A DNA stretch of 40,653 nt from an uncultured Bacilli bacterium (GTDB lineage Bacteria; Bacillota_I; Bacilli_A; RF39; UBA660), in the NCBI GenBank assembly GCA_947631045.1, contig CANRJV010000009.1, positions 1-40,653 of the forward strand, written 5' to 3'. The notes beneath the pieces are model-generated. The model made no database searches. It worked only from the letters and a program-made list of their open reading frames with translations, and was not told where the DNA came from. Shown here in pieces: positions 31,699-40,180 of this stretch. The stretch's first letter is position 1, and each line of letters opens with the position of its first letter. A program made the position numbers and the translations under genes.

Positions 31699-32334
31699 AT
31701 GGCTTCAATGAAAATGATGGAGGTTTATACTTGGCGAGGTAATAGTAAATTAGAAGAAGCTAGTTCTTTAAGAAAAGAAATAATGGAGAATTATGAAATT
31801 TTTTTAAGCGAAGGTTATGATTTATTTATAACTAGTCTATTTAAAACCAAGGAAAGTTTAACCGAAATAACTTTAAATAATCCAGAATTTAGAAATTTAA
31901 CTATTTTAAACGATGTCATAAATGATTATCTGACTTTAAATAAAGCAAATACTACAAAACATATTTCATTTAGAGATGAAGGAATAATCGAAAGCCATAC
32001 TTTAAGTTATAAAGGAAACTTTTTAATTATCGAAAGTTTAACTAATAAAAAAGGAACAAAACTAAGATATCATCTTATTCCTTGTTTAGATATTGATATT
32101 TTAGTAACTAATCCTATTGATATTGATAATTTAAAGTTATTTGCGGAAGCCATGCTTAAAAGCCAAAAGGATTATGCTTTAGAAGAAATAAATAATACTT
32201 TATTAAGACTTAAAATGAGTGGTTTAAGTAATGAAGAAATATTAAATACTTTACAAATGGCTTACACTAGTTTTAAAGAAAAAGAAGTCCCAGAAAATAG
32301 GCCTTTGGAAGAAAATGGTGTCAAATTAAGTTAA
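31699..32334 (+). CDS. Unknown 211-aa protein, paralogue of the previous gene
   Basis: Shared with its neighbour are an early helical segment, a VINDYLTLN block (VINDYISHN in the other), a FRDEG block (FADDG), a central beta region, and the C-terminal LRLKMSGLSNEEILNTLQMAY helix. The ribosome site GGGGGAAG lies 7 bp upstream. There is no signal peptide. Function is not recognised; equal length and adjacency suggest a recent duplication whose products may pair (inference). Confidence 0.6.
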   Translation: MASMKMMEVYTWRGNSKLEEASSLRKEIMENYEIFLSEGYDLFITSLFKTKESLTEITLNNPEFRNLTILNDVINDYLTLNKANTTKHISFRDEGIIESHTLSYKGNFLIIESLTNKKGTKLRYHLIPCLDIDILVTNPIDIDNLKLFAEAMLKSQKDYALEEINNTLLRLKMSGLSNEEILNTLQMAYTSFKEKEVPENRPLEENGVKLS

Positions 32335-32363
32335 AGATAGTGTATAAAGATAAAATACTATGA

Positions 32364-32548
32364 TATAATATAAATACCTAGTAAGGTAAGTTATTCATAT
32401 AAAACCGACTATATAGATAAATTGGGGAACTAATTATCTTGTGGTGTTGAAGACTCGCACTTTATAGTGAGGATCCTAATACTTGATATGTGTTCTACCA
32501 CCTGCGGAAGAGCGGGATTTTATCAAGATAACTACCACTAGGTTTTTT
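32364..32548 (+). ncRNA. ssrS: 6S RNA with its promoter
   Basis: TATAAT (32364-32369) is followed by a roughly 170-nt transcript unit. The ends pair as CCTAGT (32377-32382) with ACTAGG (32537-32542), and GGTA/GTTAT with ATAAC/TACC further in. An inner GTGGT/ACCAC stem and a terminal CACT/AGTG hairpin give one long rod with a central bulge, and T6 closes the unit. 6S RNA mimics an open promoter and binds sigma-A RNA polymerase. Position supports the call: in B. subtilis the 6S-1 gene bsrA lies next to yrvM (tcdA) and yrvN (rarA), and here tcdA begins 12 bp downstream. TTATCTTG/CAAGATAA offers an alternative inner helix. Confidence 0.75.
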
Positions 32549-32559
32549 GGTGATGAAAA

Positions 32560-33231
32560 ATGTATGAAAGAATTATAGAATTAATCGGCAAAGATAATTT
32601 TGCCAAATTAGAAAAAGCTAAAATATTATTAGTAGGTTGTGGAGGCGTAGGAAGTTTTGCCTATTTAGGTCTTATTAGAAGTGGTTTTAAAAATATCACA
32701 GTAATTGATAAAGATAAAGTAGAATTATCCAATTTAAATCGTCAATTAGTAGCTAATTTAAAGACTATTGGTTTCTCTAAAGTAGAAGTTGCTAAAGATA
32801 TGGCAAATGATATAAATAAAGACATCAAAATAACCGCTATAGAGGAATTTTTAGATGAAAATAATATAAATAATTTAGATAAAGATTTTGACTTCATAAT
32901 CGACGCTTGTGATACCTTAAAAACCAAATTAGAATTAATTAGATTTGCAAGTCTTAATAATATTAAAATAATTAGCGCGATGGGGATGGGTAATAGAACT
33001 AATGCCAGGAATATTAAAATTACCACTTTAGATAAAACTCAAAATGATCCTTTAGCGAAGAATTTACGAAAACTAGTCAGAGATAATCATTTGAATTTAA
33101 AAATACCGGTAGTTTATAATGAATCTTTACCATTAAAAATGGGAAAAGTAAATTCGATGATTACTTCTCCCGGTATTGCTGGACTTTTAATTGCCGATTA
33201 TATTATTAACGAATTACTTTTTGCTGATTAA
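32560..33231 (+). CDS. tcdA: tRNA threonylcarbamoyladenosine dehydratase (ThiF/TcdA family)
   Basis: TcdA uses ATP to cyclise t6A37 in ANN-decoding tRNAs to ct6A. The product is 223 aa. The ThiF/E1-like nucleotide motif LLVGCGGVGSF, the VIDKDKVELSNLNRQ segment with the Arg/Gln contact, and the DFIIDACDTLKTK motif are present. The family also includes ThiF, MoeB and HesA; the choice of TcdA follows length and gene order (6S RNA and rarA as in Bacillus yrvM). GGTGAT (32549-32554) directly follows the 6S RNA T-run. The 3' end overlaps gpsA by 18 bp. Confidence 0.85.
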   Translation: MYERIIELIGKDNFAKLEKAKILLVGCGGVGSFAYLGLIRSGFKNITVIDKDKVELSNLNRQLVANLKTIGFSKVEVAKDMANDINKDIKITAIEEFLDENNINNLDKDFDFIIDACDTLKTKLELIRFASLNNIKIISAMGMGNRTNARNIKITTLDKTQNDPLAKNLRKLVRDNHLNLKIPVVYNESLPLKMGKVNSMITSPGIAGLLIADYIINELLFAD

Positions 33232-34191
33232 GAAATTCGCTAAACTAGATGGGTCTTTTTCATTACAGACAATATCATGAATTAGATTAATAAGGGGTAT
33301 ACTTACTCCTTTTTTTTGAAGCATTAAATAAATCGAGTTTAAAGTATAATAACCTTCTACGGTGTTATCTTTTAAATATTCTTCAATTTTCTTTTGATTC
33401 TTTGTACTACCAATCACATAGCCAAAGGAATAATTCCGACTCTTAGGACTAGAACAAGTAAGAAGTAAATCACCAACACCGGCAAAAGATAAAATCGTTT
33501 TCTTTTTACCTCCTAGAGCATGAATAATATTTTTCATATCATGCAATGATTCATTAATTAAGAAGGCTTGTGTTGATTCAGAATAACCTAAGCCTTTTAA
33601 TATACCAGCCGCAATAGCAATAATATTTTTAATACTACCACATAATTGAATCCCAATTAAATCTGTCGATACTCTTAATTTTAGCGTATCATTAGCTAAA
33701 TTATTACGTACTAAATTAATCGTTTTTTTATTTAAACCAGCAATGGCTAAAGCCGCTGGTTCTTCATTAACTAAATCAATAGCAAAAGTAGGACCCGAAA
33801 TAACACAGATATTATTCGTTTTTAAAATATTTCGAACGACAACTGATAAGGGATTTAAAGTTTTATCTTCAATTCCTTTAGATGCAATACAAATCGGCGT
33901 ATCATGATAAAAAGGGCGCATACTTTCACAAACACTTGCTATATATTTCGCTGAAGTAATTAAAAAGATTAAACTAGTATTCTTTAAAGCCTCTTCATAA
34001 CTATCTGTAATTGAAACATTATCAGGATAAATAATATCCGGAAATATTCTTTGTACTTTATGAGATGCTAAAAATTCTTTTTTAGTTTCGGAATTTTCTG
34101 TCCAAAGCATAATCTTATTATCTTTCTTTTTACTAAGCATTTTAGCAATACCTAAACTATAGGCCCCGGTTCCCATGATTGTTATTTTCAT
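33214..34191 (-). CDS. gpsA: Glycerol-3-phosphate dehydrogenase [NAD(P)+]
   Basis: GpsA reduces dihydroxyacetone phosphate to sn-glycerol 3-phosphate for phospholipid synthesis. The product is 325 aa. The N-terminal Rossmann motif MGTGAYSLGIA is a variant of the common GxGxxG form. Catalytic-region landmarks are GPTFAIDL, CGSIKNIIAIAAGI (the catalytic Lys) and FAGVGDLLLTC with SRNYSFG. It overlaps rarA by 4 bp (ATGA on the minus strand), so the two are co-translated, and is convergent with tcdA. Confidence 0.92.
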   Translation of the reverse strand: MKITIMGTGAYSLGIAKMLSKKKDNKIMLWTENSETKKEFLASHKVQRIFPDIIYPDNVSITDSYEEALKNTSLIFLITSAKYIASVCESMRPFYHDTPICIASKGIEDKTLNPLSVVVRNILKTNNICVISGPTFAIDLVNEEPAALAIAGLNKKTINLVRNNLANDTLKLRVSTDLIGIQLCGSIKNIIAIAAGILKGLGYSESTQAFLINESLHDMKNIIHALGGKKKTILSFAGVGDLLLTCSSPKSRNYSFGYVIGSTKNQKKIEEYLKDNTVEGYYTLNSIYLMLQKKGVSIPLINLIHDIVCNEKDPSSLANFLISKK

Positions 34192-35387
34192 TTTTCACCC
34201 TTCATTTCTTTATGGACTTTATTTAAATTATTTTCTACTAAATTATTTTTGGCTATATAGTATTTTGTTCCTCTTAATTTTTCGGGTAAGTATTCTTGAC
34301 TTACCCAATCGTTAGGATAGTTGTGCGGATATTTATAATTAGGATTACCATTTTTAATATGACTAGGAACATTCCCAATATTTCCTTTATGAATATCTTC
34401 TAAAGCGGCATCTATAGCCATAATAGCACTGTTGCTTTTAGGAGATAAAGCCATTTCAATCGCAATTTCTCCTAAAGGAATGCGAGCCTCCGGAAGACCA
34501 ACTCGTTCAGCAGCATTAATCGCCGCATCTAGTCTTGGGCCAATGCCCGGATTAGCAAGGCCAATATCTTCATAAGCAATAACGGAAAGTCTTCTATAAA
34601 TACTATCTAAGTCTTCCGCTTCAATTAATCTAGCCATATAGTGAAGAGTAGCGTCCACATCACTACCGCGAATCGATTTTTGTAAAGCACTTAAAACATC
34701 ATAATGACCATCTTCATTTTTATCATGAATAAAAACGGGTTTGGAATTAATACTTTTAATTGTTTCAATATTTATCTCATGATTCGAAGTAGAGTAGTAA
34801 GAAATTTCTAAAAGATTTAAAGCATTCCGAACATCACCTGAAGAAAGAGAGGCAATATATTCTAAAGTTTTTTTATCTATTTTGATTCCTTCTAAAACTT
34901 TTTTAGCCCGCTCTAAAACTTTAATAATATCTTTATCTGTTAATTCGTGAAGTTCAAAAACTTGGCAACGACTCCTAATGGCGGGATTAATTTTATGATA
35001 AGGATTACTCGTCGTAAGGCCAATTAAAATAATCGTTCCTTTTTCAATATAAGGAAGTAAAATATCTTGTTTATCTTTATTCATCCGATGAATTTCATCC
35101 ACAACTAAAATAATATCGCCATAAAATTTAGCTTCTTCAATAACTTTATCAAAGTCTTCCTTTTTATTAACCGTCGCATTTAAAAATCTCGTTCTTAACC
35201 CGAGTTCTTTACTTAAAGCATAAGCAATACTAGTCTTACCAATTCCCGGTTGACCATATAAGATCATGGAAAATAATTTTTTATTCTTAACTAAATTAGT
35301 TAAAATTTTATCTTTACCAATTAAGTGGTCTTGTCCTACAACATCGCTTAATTTTTCCGGTCTTAGAGTATCTGCCAAAACTTTCAT
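34188..35387 (-). CDS. rarA: Replication-associated recombination ATPase RarA (MgsA)
   Basis: RarA is an AAA+ ATPase related to clamp-loader subunits that acts at stalled forks. The product is 399 aa. Walker A is GQPGIGKTS, Walker B VVDEIHRM, sensor 1 LIGLTTSNP and the arginine finger SRC; the C-terminal tetramerisation and MgsA domain (LARLIEAEDLDSIYRRLSVIAYEDIG, HYPND-like HNYPNDWVSQEYLP) is present. The start follows GGGGAT. TATAAT lies upstream in the divergent region shared with xer. Confidence 0.94.
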   Translation of the reverse strand: MKVLADTLRPEKLSDVVGQDHLIGKDKILTNLVKNKKLFSMILYGQPGIGKTSIAYALSKELGLRTRFLNATVNKKEDFDKVIEEAKFYGDIILVVDEIHRMNKDKQDILLPYIEKGTIILIGLTTSNPYHKINPAIRSRCQVFELHELTDKDIIKVLERAKKVLEGIKIDKKTLEYIASLSSGDVRNALNLLEISYYSTSNHEINIETIKSINSKPVFIHDKNEDGHYDVLSALQKSIRGSDVDATLHYMARLIEAEDLDSIYRRLSVIAYEDIGLANPGIGPRLDAAINAAERVGLPEARIPLGEIAIEMALSPKSNSAIMAIDAALEDIHKGNIGNVPSHIKNGNPNYKYPHNYPNDWVSQEYLPEKLRGTKYYIAKNNLVENNLNKVHKEMKGEK

Positions 35388-35467
35388 AATATCCCCGACT
35401 TTCTTACCTTTTATTATACCAAAAAGATAACTATTATTAAATAATTTGTGCTATAATTTAGATAGTG

Positions 35468-36376
35468 ATGTCAATGAAAGAAGAAGTAAAACTAGATCCT
35501 TTATGTGTGGAATATCTCAGTTATTTAAAATATGAACGCAAACTATCTCAAAACACTTATGATAGTTATCGGTATAATTTAATTAAAATAACTCTTTATT
35601 TTAAAGACCAAAGTATTCTTTCTTTAACAGAAGATGATATTAGAACTTTTTTATATAAAGTGGAAGAGACTAGTAAAACAAAAGCCCATTATTTAACAGT
35701 CTTAAAATCATTTTACGATTATTTATTAGATAATCAAAAAATAAGTATTAATCCTTGCCTTAATATCAAAATGCCGAAAATAGAAAAGAAATTACCCAAA
35801 TTTTTAACCATAGAGGAAATAGATAAGCTTCTAGATATCAATCCCACTAAGCCAATTGAATACCGCAATAAAGCCATGCTTGAATTATTATATGCAACCG
35901 GCATGCGGATTAGTGAATTATTAAATTTAACTTTAGCAAACTATAATGAAGAAGGATGCTTTGTTAAAGTAATGGGGAAGGGGAGTAAAGAGCGAATTAT
36001 TCCCATTGGGAGTATCACTATTAAATACTTAAATATGTATATTAAGGAATACAGGCCCTTAATTTTAAAAACCAAAGATTCAGAATATTTATTTGTTAAT
36101 TACACGGGTTCTAAAATGTCCCGCCAAGGATTTTTTAAACTTTTAAAAGAAAGATGTAAAGAAGCCCATATTGATAAAGAAATCTCCCCTCATGTTTTAA
36201 GACATTCTTTTGCCACTCATTTACTTAATAATGGGGCAGATCTCCGAGTAATACAAGAACTTTTAGGGCATGAAAATATTTCGACAACGGAAATATATTC
36301 TCATATTTCCAAAGAAAAAATAATTACAGATTATCAAAAACATCCCCATTATGAAAAAAAAGAAAAAGACAATTAA
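35468..36376 (+). CDS. Tyrosine recombinase of the XerC/XerD type
   Basis: The product is 302 aa: an N-terminal SAM-like core-binding domain (about 5-90) and a C-terminal catalytic domain. Catalytic residues are visible: Arg in ATGMRISELLNL, Lys in GKGSKERIIP, HVLRHSFATHLL, LGHENISTTEIYSH with the nucleophile Tyr. The length and the lack of a linked element favour a chromosomal dimer-resolving Xer protein over a phage integrase. An extended -10 (TGC-TATAAT, 35452-35457) places transcription start at the GTG/ATG (35465/35468), and no Shine-Dalgarno is present, so the mRNA may be leaderless. ATG 35474 is an alternative. Confidence 0.88.
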   Translation: MSMKEEVKLDPLCVEYLSYLKYERKLSQNTYDSYRYNLIKITLYFKDQSILSLTEDDIRTFLYKVEETSKTKAHYLTVLKSFYDYLLDNQKISINPCLNIKMPKIEKKLPKFLTIEEIDKLLDINPTKPIEYRNKAMLELLYATGMRISELLNLTLANYNEEGCFVKVMGKGSKERIIPIGSITIKYLNMYIKEYRPLILKTKDSEYLFVNYTGSKMSRQGFFKLLKERCKEAHIDKEISPHVLRHSFATHLLNNGADLRVIQELLGHENISTTEIYSHISKEKIITDYQKHPHYEKKEKDN

Positions 36377-36388
36377 TCATGTCTTTCT
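36363..36388. terminator. Bidirectional terminator between xer and the mini-protein gene
   Basis: AAAAAGAC (36363-36370) pairs with GTCTTTCT (36381-36388). T-rich stretches flank it on both strands, with a long T run on the minus strand. Confidence 0.6.
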
Positions 36389-36399
36389 CTTTATTTAAA

Positions 36400-36540
36400 T
36401 TATCTACTTTGGTTGTTACTACGAGATTTGTTGTTGCTTCTTGAGTTATTAGCATTACTTCTGTTATTAGCTCTACTGTTGCAAGATTGTTCTCTGTTAT
36501 TGCTACGAGAATTTGCTTCTTTATTATTATTTCTACTCAT
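36400..36540 (-). CDS. 46-aa Asn/Ser/Arg-rich mini-protein
   Basis: An ATG at 36540 opens a 46-codon frame ending TAA. The product contains 16 Asn, 11 Ser and 8 Arg and almost no hydrophobic residues; recurring pieces are SRSNN, RANNR and SRSNNK, with a single Cys20. GGAGGGAAG lies about 10 bp before the ATG, and a terminator follows the stop, so it looks like a real one-gene unit. It is strongly basic and probably disordered. Such a protein could bind nucleic acid or a spore structure, but I recognise no family. It is missed by common length cut-offs. Confidence 0.6.
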   Translation of the reverse strand: MSRNNNKEANSRSNNREQSCNSRANNRSNANNSRSNNKSRSNNQSR

Positions 36541-36626
36541 AACTTTCTTCCCTCCCAATATTATTATGGCAAATTGACTCTAAAGCATACCATATAAATA
36601 AAGAGGATTATTGGTAATATATGGAC

Positions 36627-37373
36627 TTACCAAATGAATAAATTAAAGACTAAAAATAGAAATCCTATAAATAACCCTAAATAAATATATTTATTTTCTT
36701 TATATGACGTGGCTTTGGGAAGCATTTCTTCAATGGAAAGAGTAATCATGATTCCGGCCACGAAGAGAAGAGTAATACTAATCATTGTATCCGTAATATA
36801 ATTTTTTAAAAATATAAAAGCGAGGAGGGCACCTAAAGGTTCAGCAAGTCCTGATAAGAAAGTAGGGAGTAACGCTTTCTTTTTAGAGCCAGTAGCATAA
36901 TAAATAGGAACCGCAATAGAAATACCTTCCGGAATATTATGCATCATAATAGCCAAAGAAAGTTTAAGACCTAAACTCTCATCTTGAACACTTCCCATAA
37001 AGGTGGCAATGCCTTCCGGAAAGTTATGAATAATTAAGGCTATCATACTCAAGATACCTAATTTATATAAAGAATCTTGTTTACTATTAATTAAGTGATT
37101 AATAATAAAGACTGTAATACCCCCAATTAAAAGAGCTAAAAGAATAATTAACCACGCTAAAGGTTTTGGAAAATTAAATAAAACAGTATATAAAGAAGAA
37201 GGTATTAAATCACTAATACTAATCCCAATCATTATGGCAATGGAAAAAGAAAGACAAAAAGTAATAAACTTATTTATTTTGTTATCTTTAATTTTAAAGA
37301 AGATAACAATACCTCCTAAAAGTGTAGACATTCCTGCTAATGATGAGATAAGAAAAGCATTTAAAGTACTCAT
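36627..37373 (-). CDS. ZIP-family divalent metal transporter
   Basis: The product is a 248-aa membrane protein with about eight helices. The two metal-site motifs of ZIP transporters are present: HNFPEGIATF (helix 4) and HNIPEGISIAVP (helix 5). It probably imports zinc or another divalent cation into the cytosol (ZupT-like). ATG 37373 follows AGGTGAAG; the GTG at 37382 lies in that ribosome site. No Zur or other metal operator is obvious. Confidence 0.9.
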   Translation of the reverse strand: MSTLNAFLISSLAGMSTLLGGIVIFFKIKDNKINKFITFCLSFSIAIMIGISISDLIPSSLYTVLFNFPKPLAWLIILLALLIGGITVFIINHLINSKQDSLYKLGILSMIALIIHNFPEGIATFMGSVQDESLGLKLSLAIMMHNIPEGISIAVPIYYATGSKKKALLPTFLSGLAEPLGALLAFIFLKNYITDTMISITLLFVAGIMITLSIEEMLPKATSYKENKYIYLGLFIGFLFLVFNLFIW

Positions 37374-37758
37374 AAACTTCACCTATCTAAATATTATTTA
37401 AATAAATTGGTAATTATAACCAATAGAAGAGAATAAATAAATCTTCTTAATTTTTATTTCAAAGGTATTGGTTTACATAATATACATTATGCAATCTTCA
37501 TATATTGCTAAAAATTACAATTATTTGTGAAACTTTCTAACTAACTTTTAAGTCTATCTTCTCTTTTTTAAAATATTTTTTGGAACTTAAAAATTATTCT
37601 AGAAAATTATTTTTATTTTTTAAATTAAATTTTGGTTTTTATTTATTATAACCTTATTAAAATATTTAATTAGGATTATACACACGTTATATCCTATTAT
37701 TTATATATTAATAAGGATATATACATGTACCCTACTTTTTAAAAGAGTAGGGAGAGAA
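37374..37758. other. Gene-free stretch with two hairpins
   Basis: About 385 bp of A+T-rich DNA without a convincing ORF. It holds a near-perfect inverted repeat TATCCTATTA/TAATAAGGATA (about 37689-37721) and CCCTACT/AGTAGGG (about 37730-37751). Neither is followed by a proper T run on the plus strand. I see no promoter strong enough to claim an RNA gene. Confidence 0.4.
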
Positions 37759-37796
37759 TTAAAAAAAGAAGTGGGGTTATATTTTCTCACTTCTTA
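37759..37796 (-). terminator. Terminator of the HTH/membrane protein operon
   Basis: On the minus strand AAGAAGTG pairs with CACTTCTT, followed by a run of T. It overlaps the stop codon of the gene that starts at 38598. Confidence 0.7.
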
Positions 37797-38598
37797 TCCA
37801 ATAATAAGTTCCATCTTTACTTTTCTTATAAGTATGTCTATATAAAGAACCATACTTTTTCATAAAATTAAAATCTATTTTTTTATTTTTTAAATTTTGA
37901 TAGGCATCGCTACATTCGCTATTCAACTCGCCATCGATGTAAGAAGAGTAGCACTTCTCTTCTACTATCTTAATAAAGTAATCATAAATGATTATTTCAT
38001 CACCCTTTTGATTAGCTTTTTTTATTCCTCTATAAATGGCAATATCGCCACCAACATTATAAGTTACTTCATCAGATAATCCACAATAGTAATTATTATC
38101 TTTTAAGTAACAGATATGAAAGCCATCAGTTTTGAAGCTTTCAACTGCACTAGGTTTTGAACCAAACATTTCTAAATACTTCTTTTCCACTTCTCCACTC
38201 GGATAAATGTTTATTTTACATTCTTTAGTTCCTTCTTCAGTTTTAAAAACCATTCCCTCATCAGTAGTACATAAACCATCTTTTTCTTTTGCTTTATAAG
38301 TTACATTATCCGTACTTTCTAATTCTACTTTATGATAGGCTAAACACAACTTGTTTTCAGTCTTTGTTTTAGAAGATGTCACTACTCCATCACTATAATT
38401 AAATAATCCCTCACAATTACCTAAATCATCTGTACTAAAATAATTGTGTAATGAAGTAACTTCATTACTTTCTGGATCAAGATTTTTACCACTGATTAAT
38501 TTAAAAGCAATTAAAATAATGGCTATAATAATTAAAACAATAATTAGAAAGATTAAAAAGGTATCATTTTCTTTTTTTACGGGTTTTTCTTTCGCCAT
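37777..38598 (-). CDS. Membrane-anchored protein with exported Cys-containing domain
   Basis: The product is 273 aa, with a short Lys-rich cytosolic start (MAKEKPVKKEND), one membrane helix (about 13-33) and an exported domain of about 235 residues with eight Cys (for example GNCEG, DGLCTT, HICYL, YYCGL, EKCYSS), an even number that fits disulfides. The exported part is beta-rich and polar. No known domain is recognised. It lies 13 bp downstream of an HTH gene and shares its transcript and terminator, so the two may form a regulator-effector pair (inference). Confidence 0.6.
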   Translation of the reverse strand: MAKEKPVKKENDTFLIFLIIVLIIIAIILIAFKLISGKNLDPESNEVTSLHNYFSTDDLGNCEGLFNYSDGVVTSSKTKTENKLCLAYHKVELESTDNVTYKAKEKDGLCTTDEGMVFKTEEGTKECKINIYPSGEVEKKYLEMFGSKPSAVESFKTDGFHICYLKDNNYYCGLSDEVTYNVGGDIAIYRGIKKANQKGDEIIIYDYFIKIVEEKCYSSYIDGELNSECSDAYQNLKNKKIDFNFMKKYGSLYRHTYKKSKDGTYYWIRSEKI

Positions 38599-38611
38599 AA
38601 ATTATTCCTTT

Positions 38612-39382
38612 CTAAACTTTTCGAGATTGAATCTCCGCAATTTTTTCAAATACTTCAGCCGCATTGCCTTCATTTATTTCGGTATAGCCAAGTTCTTTTA
38701 AAGCTTGAATTTTGGTTGTATTAAGTTGTTGCGTTCTACTCAATTTTTCTTCTTTTTTAGCCTCTATTTCTTGAACAAAACGTTTATGACTTTCCATAAC
38801 TTTACTCTTACTTGCTCCCCCATTATTGTATAATGTTAAAGCCGAATAAAGAATACTTTCAAAGATAAATTGTTTATCTTCATTAAACGCATATTCATCA
38901 GCGCTAATAAAGCCATTTGTCTTAGCCATATAAGCTAAAATATATTTTATTTCGGGAACATTATCCATTGATTGTAATAAGTTATGTAAATATTTAATTG
39001 CAGAAAAATCGTTATTCTTATTTTCTTCTAATTTTTCTTTTAATAAGAAAGCAATATCATTAAGTAAAATTCTACTTTCTTTATCTAATCCTTTTAAATC
39101 TAAGAAACTATCAAAGTCACTACCACTCTTCACTCCAATATTAAGTCTTTTTTCCACATTCATTAAATATTCCGTATCAACTTTAATACTTTCTAATTCT
39201 TCTTTTGTTCCTTCTTTTAAATCTAAAAGTTGAAGCAGAAGAATTTTCTTCTCTTTGGGCCACTTATCTAGACTATCTAATACGAGATAATTATAGACCA
39301 TTTGTCTTGATACTCCTAAATATTTTGAAAGTCTAACTTTTGAAACCCCTAATTCTTGTAACAAATCATTTAACTTATCCAT
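38612..39382 (-). CDS. HTH-domain DNA-binding protein
   Basis: The product is 256 aa. The N-terminal 45 residues form a helix-turn-helix of the XRE/phage-repressor type (VSKVRLSKYLGVSRQMVYNYL). The rest is helical and unrecognised, with a Lys/Glu-rich C-terminus. ATG 39382 is preferred; a GTG at 39391 in the same frame is possible, and neither has a strong ribosome site. A near-consensus promoter, TTGACA-18-TATAAT (39415-39444), lies upstream and contains A/T inverted repeats that could be an operator for autoregulation. The downstream partner is the membrane-anchored protein. Confidence 0.7.
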   Translation of the reverse strand: MDKLNDLLQELGVSKVRLSKYLGVSRQMVYNYLVLDSLDKWPKEKKILLLQLLDLKEGTKEELESIKVDTEYLMNVEKRLNIGVKSGSDFDSFLDLKGLDKESRILLNDIAFLLKEKLEENKNNDFSAIKYLHNLLQSMDNVPEIKYILAYMAKTNGFISADEYAFNEDKQFIFESILYSALTLYNNGGASKSKVMESHKRFVQEIEAKKEEKLSRTQQLNTTKIQALKELGYTEINEGNAAEVFEKIAEIQSRKV

Positions 39383-39414
39383 GACACTCACTACTTTCTA
39401 TAATTTACAATATA

Positions 39415-39444
39415 ATTATATATAACTTAACACTTATTTGTCAA
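39415..39444 (-). promoter_or_regulatory. Strong promoter of the HTH operon
   Basis: Read on the minus strand this is TTGACA (39444-39439), an 18-bp spacer and TATAAT (39420-39415), which is the closest match to sigma-A consensus in the window. Confidence 0.8.
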
Positions 39445-39458
39445 CTAAAAACTGATTT

Positions 39459-40106
39459 CTATTTCAAATCATTCTTTTTTATGATATAGAGTTTTTTCTT
39501 TTTATAAAAACAATAAAAGATATCTTTAACATTTAAATTCTTGGAATTTAAGGTATATTCTAGCCAAGTCATATTTTTTCCAATATATTTTAAAGCTTTC
39601 TTTTGAATGCTTCCATCAAGAATAAGAGGCATTGGATACGCCGAAGGAATTTTTAAAAAATTATATTTAAATATTGATAATTTGCCATTTGGTTCTAAAA
39701 AAGCATACTCGACTTCATCAATATTTTTAACTTCTTTTTGTCTTAAACTCAAAAGCAAATTATCCATACTATATCTTTGTTTAACCATTTCATGATAATT
39801 AATTTTTCCATTACAGATTATTAATGATGGTTTACCATCAAAAAATGTTCTAACGTGCCTTGATTTAATCGAAATATAAGCCAAAAGTATTTCTAGTAAT
39901 ACTAATAAAGAAATTGGTAAAACGGTAAGCATAATACTTTCCTTGATATTTTCAATTGATATAGCAATTAATTCCGCGATCAGAATAGAAACTATTAAAT
40001 CAATTACCCCTAGTTGTCCTATTTCTCTTTTACCCATTAAACGAAAACAAAGAAGAACAAAAAAATAAAAAAATAAAGTTCTAAATAAAACTTGAAACAT
40101 CTCCAT
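39459..40106 (-). CDS. YetF/DUF421-family membrane protein
   Basis: The product is 215 aa, with three N-terminal membrane helices (the first carrying FRLMGKREIGQLG, the DUF421 signature) and a cytosolic C-terminal domain (about 80-215: RTFFDGKPSLIICNGKINY, DNLLLSLRQKEVKNIDEVEYAFLEPNGKLSI). Members include YetF, YkjA and YrbG of Bacillus; their role is poorly known, with some in spore germination. I chose ATG 40106, after AGGTGATGG; the longer frame from 40139 would begin inside the promoter. yrbG lies next to yrzE and spoVB in Bacillus, and a YrzE-like gene is adjacent here. Confidence 0.85.
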   Translation of the reverse strand: MEMFQVLFRTLFFYFFVLLCFRLMGKREIGQLGVIDLIVSILIAELIAISIENIKESIMLTVLPISLLVLLEILLAYISIKSRHVRTFFDGKPSLIICNGKINYHEMVKQRYSMDNLLLSLRQKEVKNIDEVEYAFLEPNGKLSIFKYNFLKIPSAYPMPLILDGSIQKKALKYIGKNMTWLEYTLNSKNLNVKDIFYCFYKKKKLYIIKKNDLK

Positions 40107-40180
40107 ACCATCACCTAAATATATTATGATATTATTCATATATTTTTAATCATTACATTATAATTTATTAGGTGATTTAA

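Noticed and set aside
35468-36376. The tyrosine recombinase as an integrase marking a mobile element
   Set aside because: Its length and motifs fit XerC/XerD; no attachment repeats, tRNA gene or phage/conjugation genes lie around it.
37680-37752. Hairpins TATCC.../...GGATA and CCCTACT/AGTAGGG as a regulatory RNA
   Set aside because: No promoter or T run accompanies them on the plus strand, and A/T-rich DNA forms such repeats easily.
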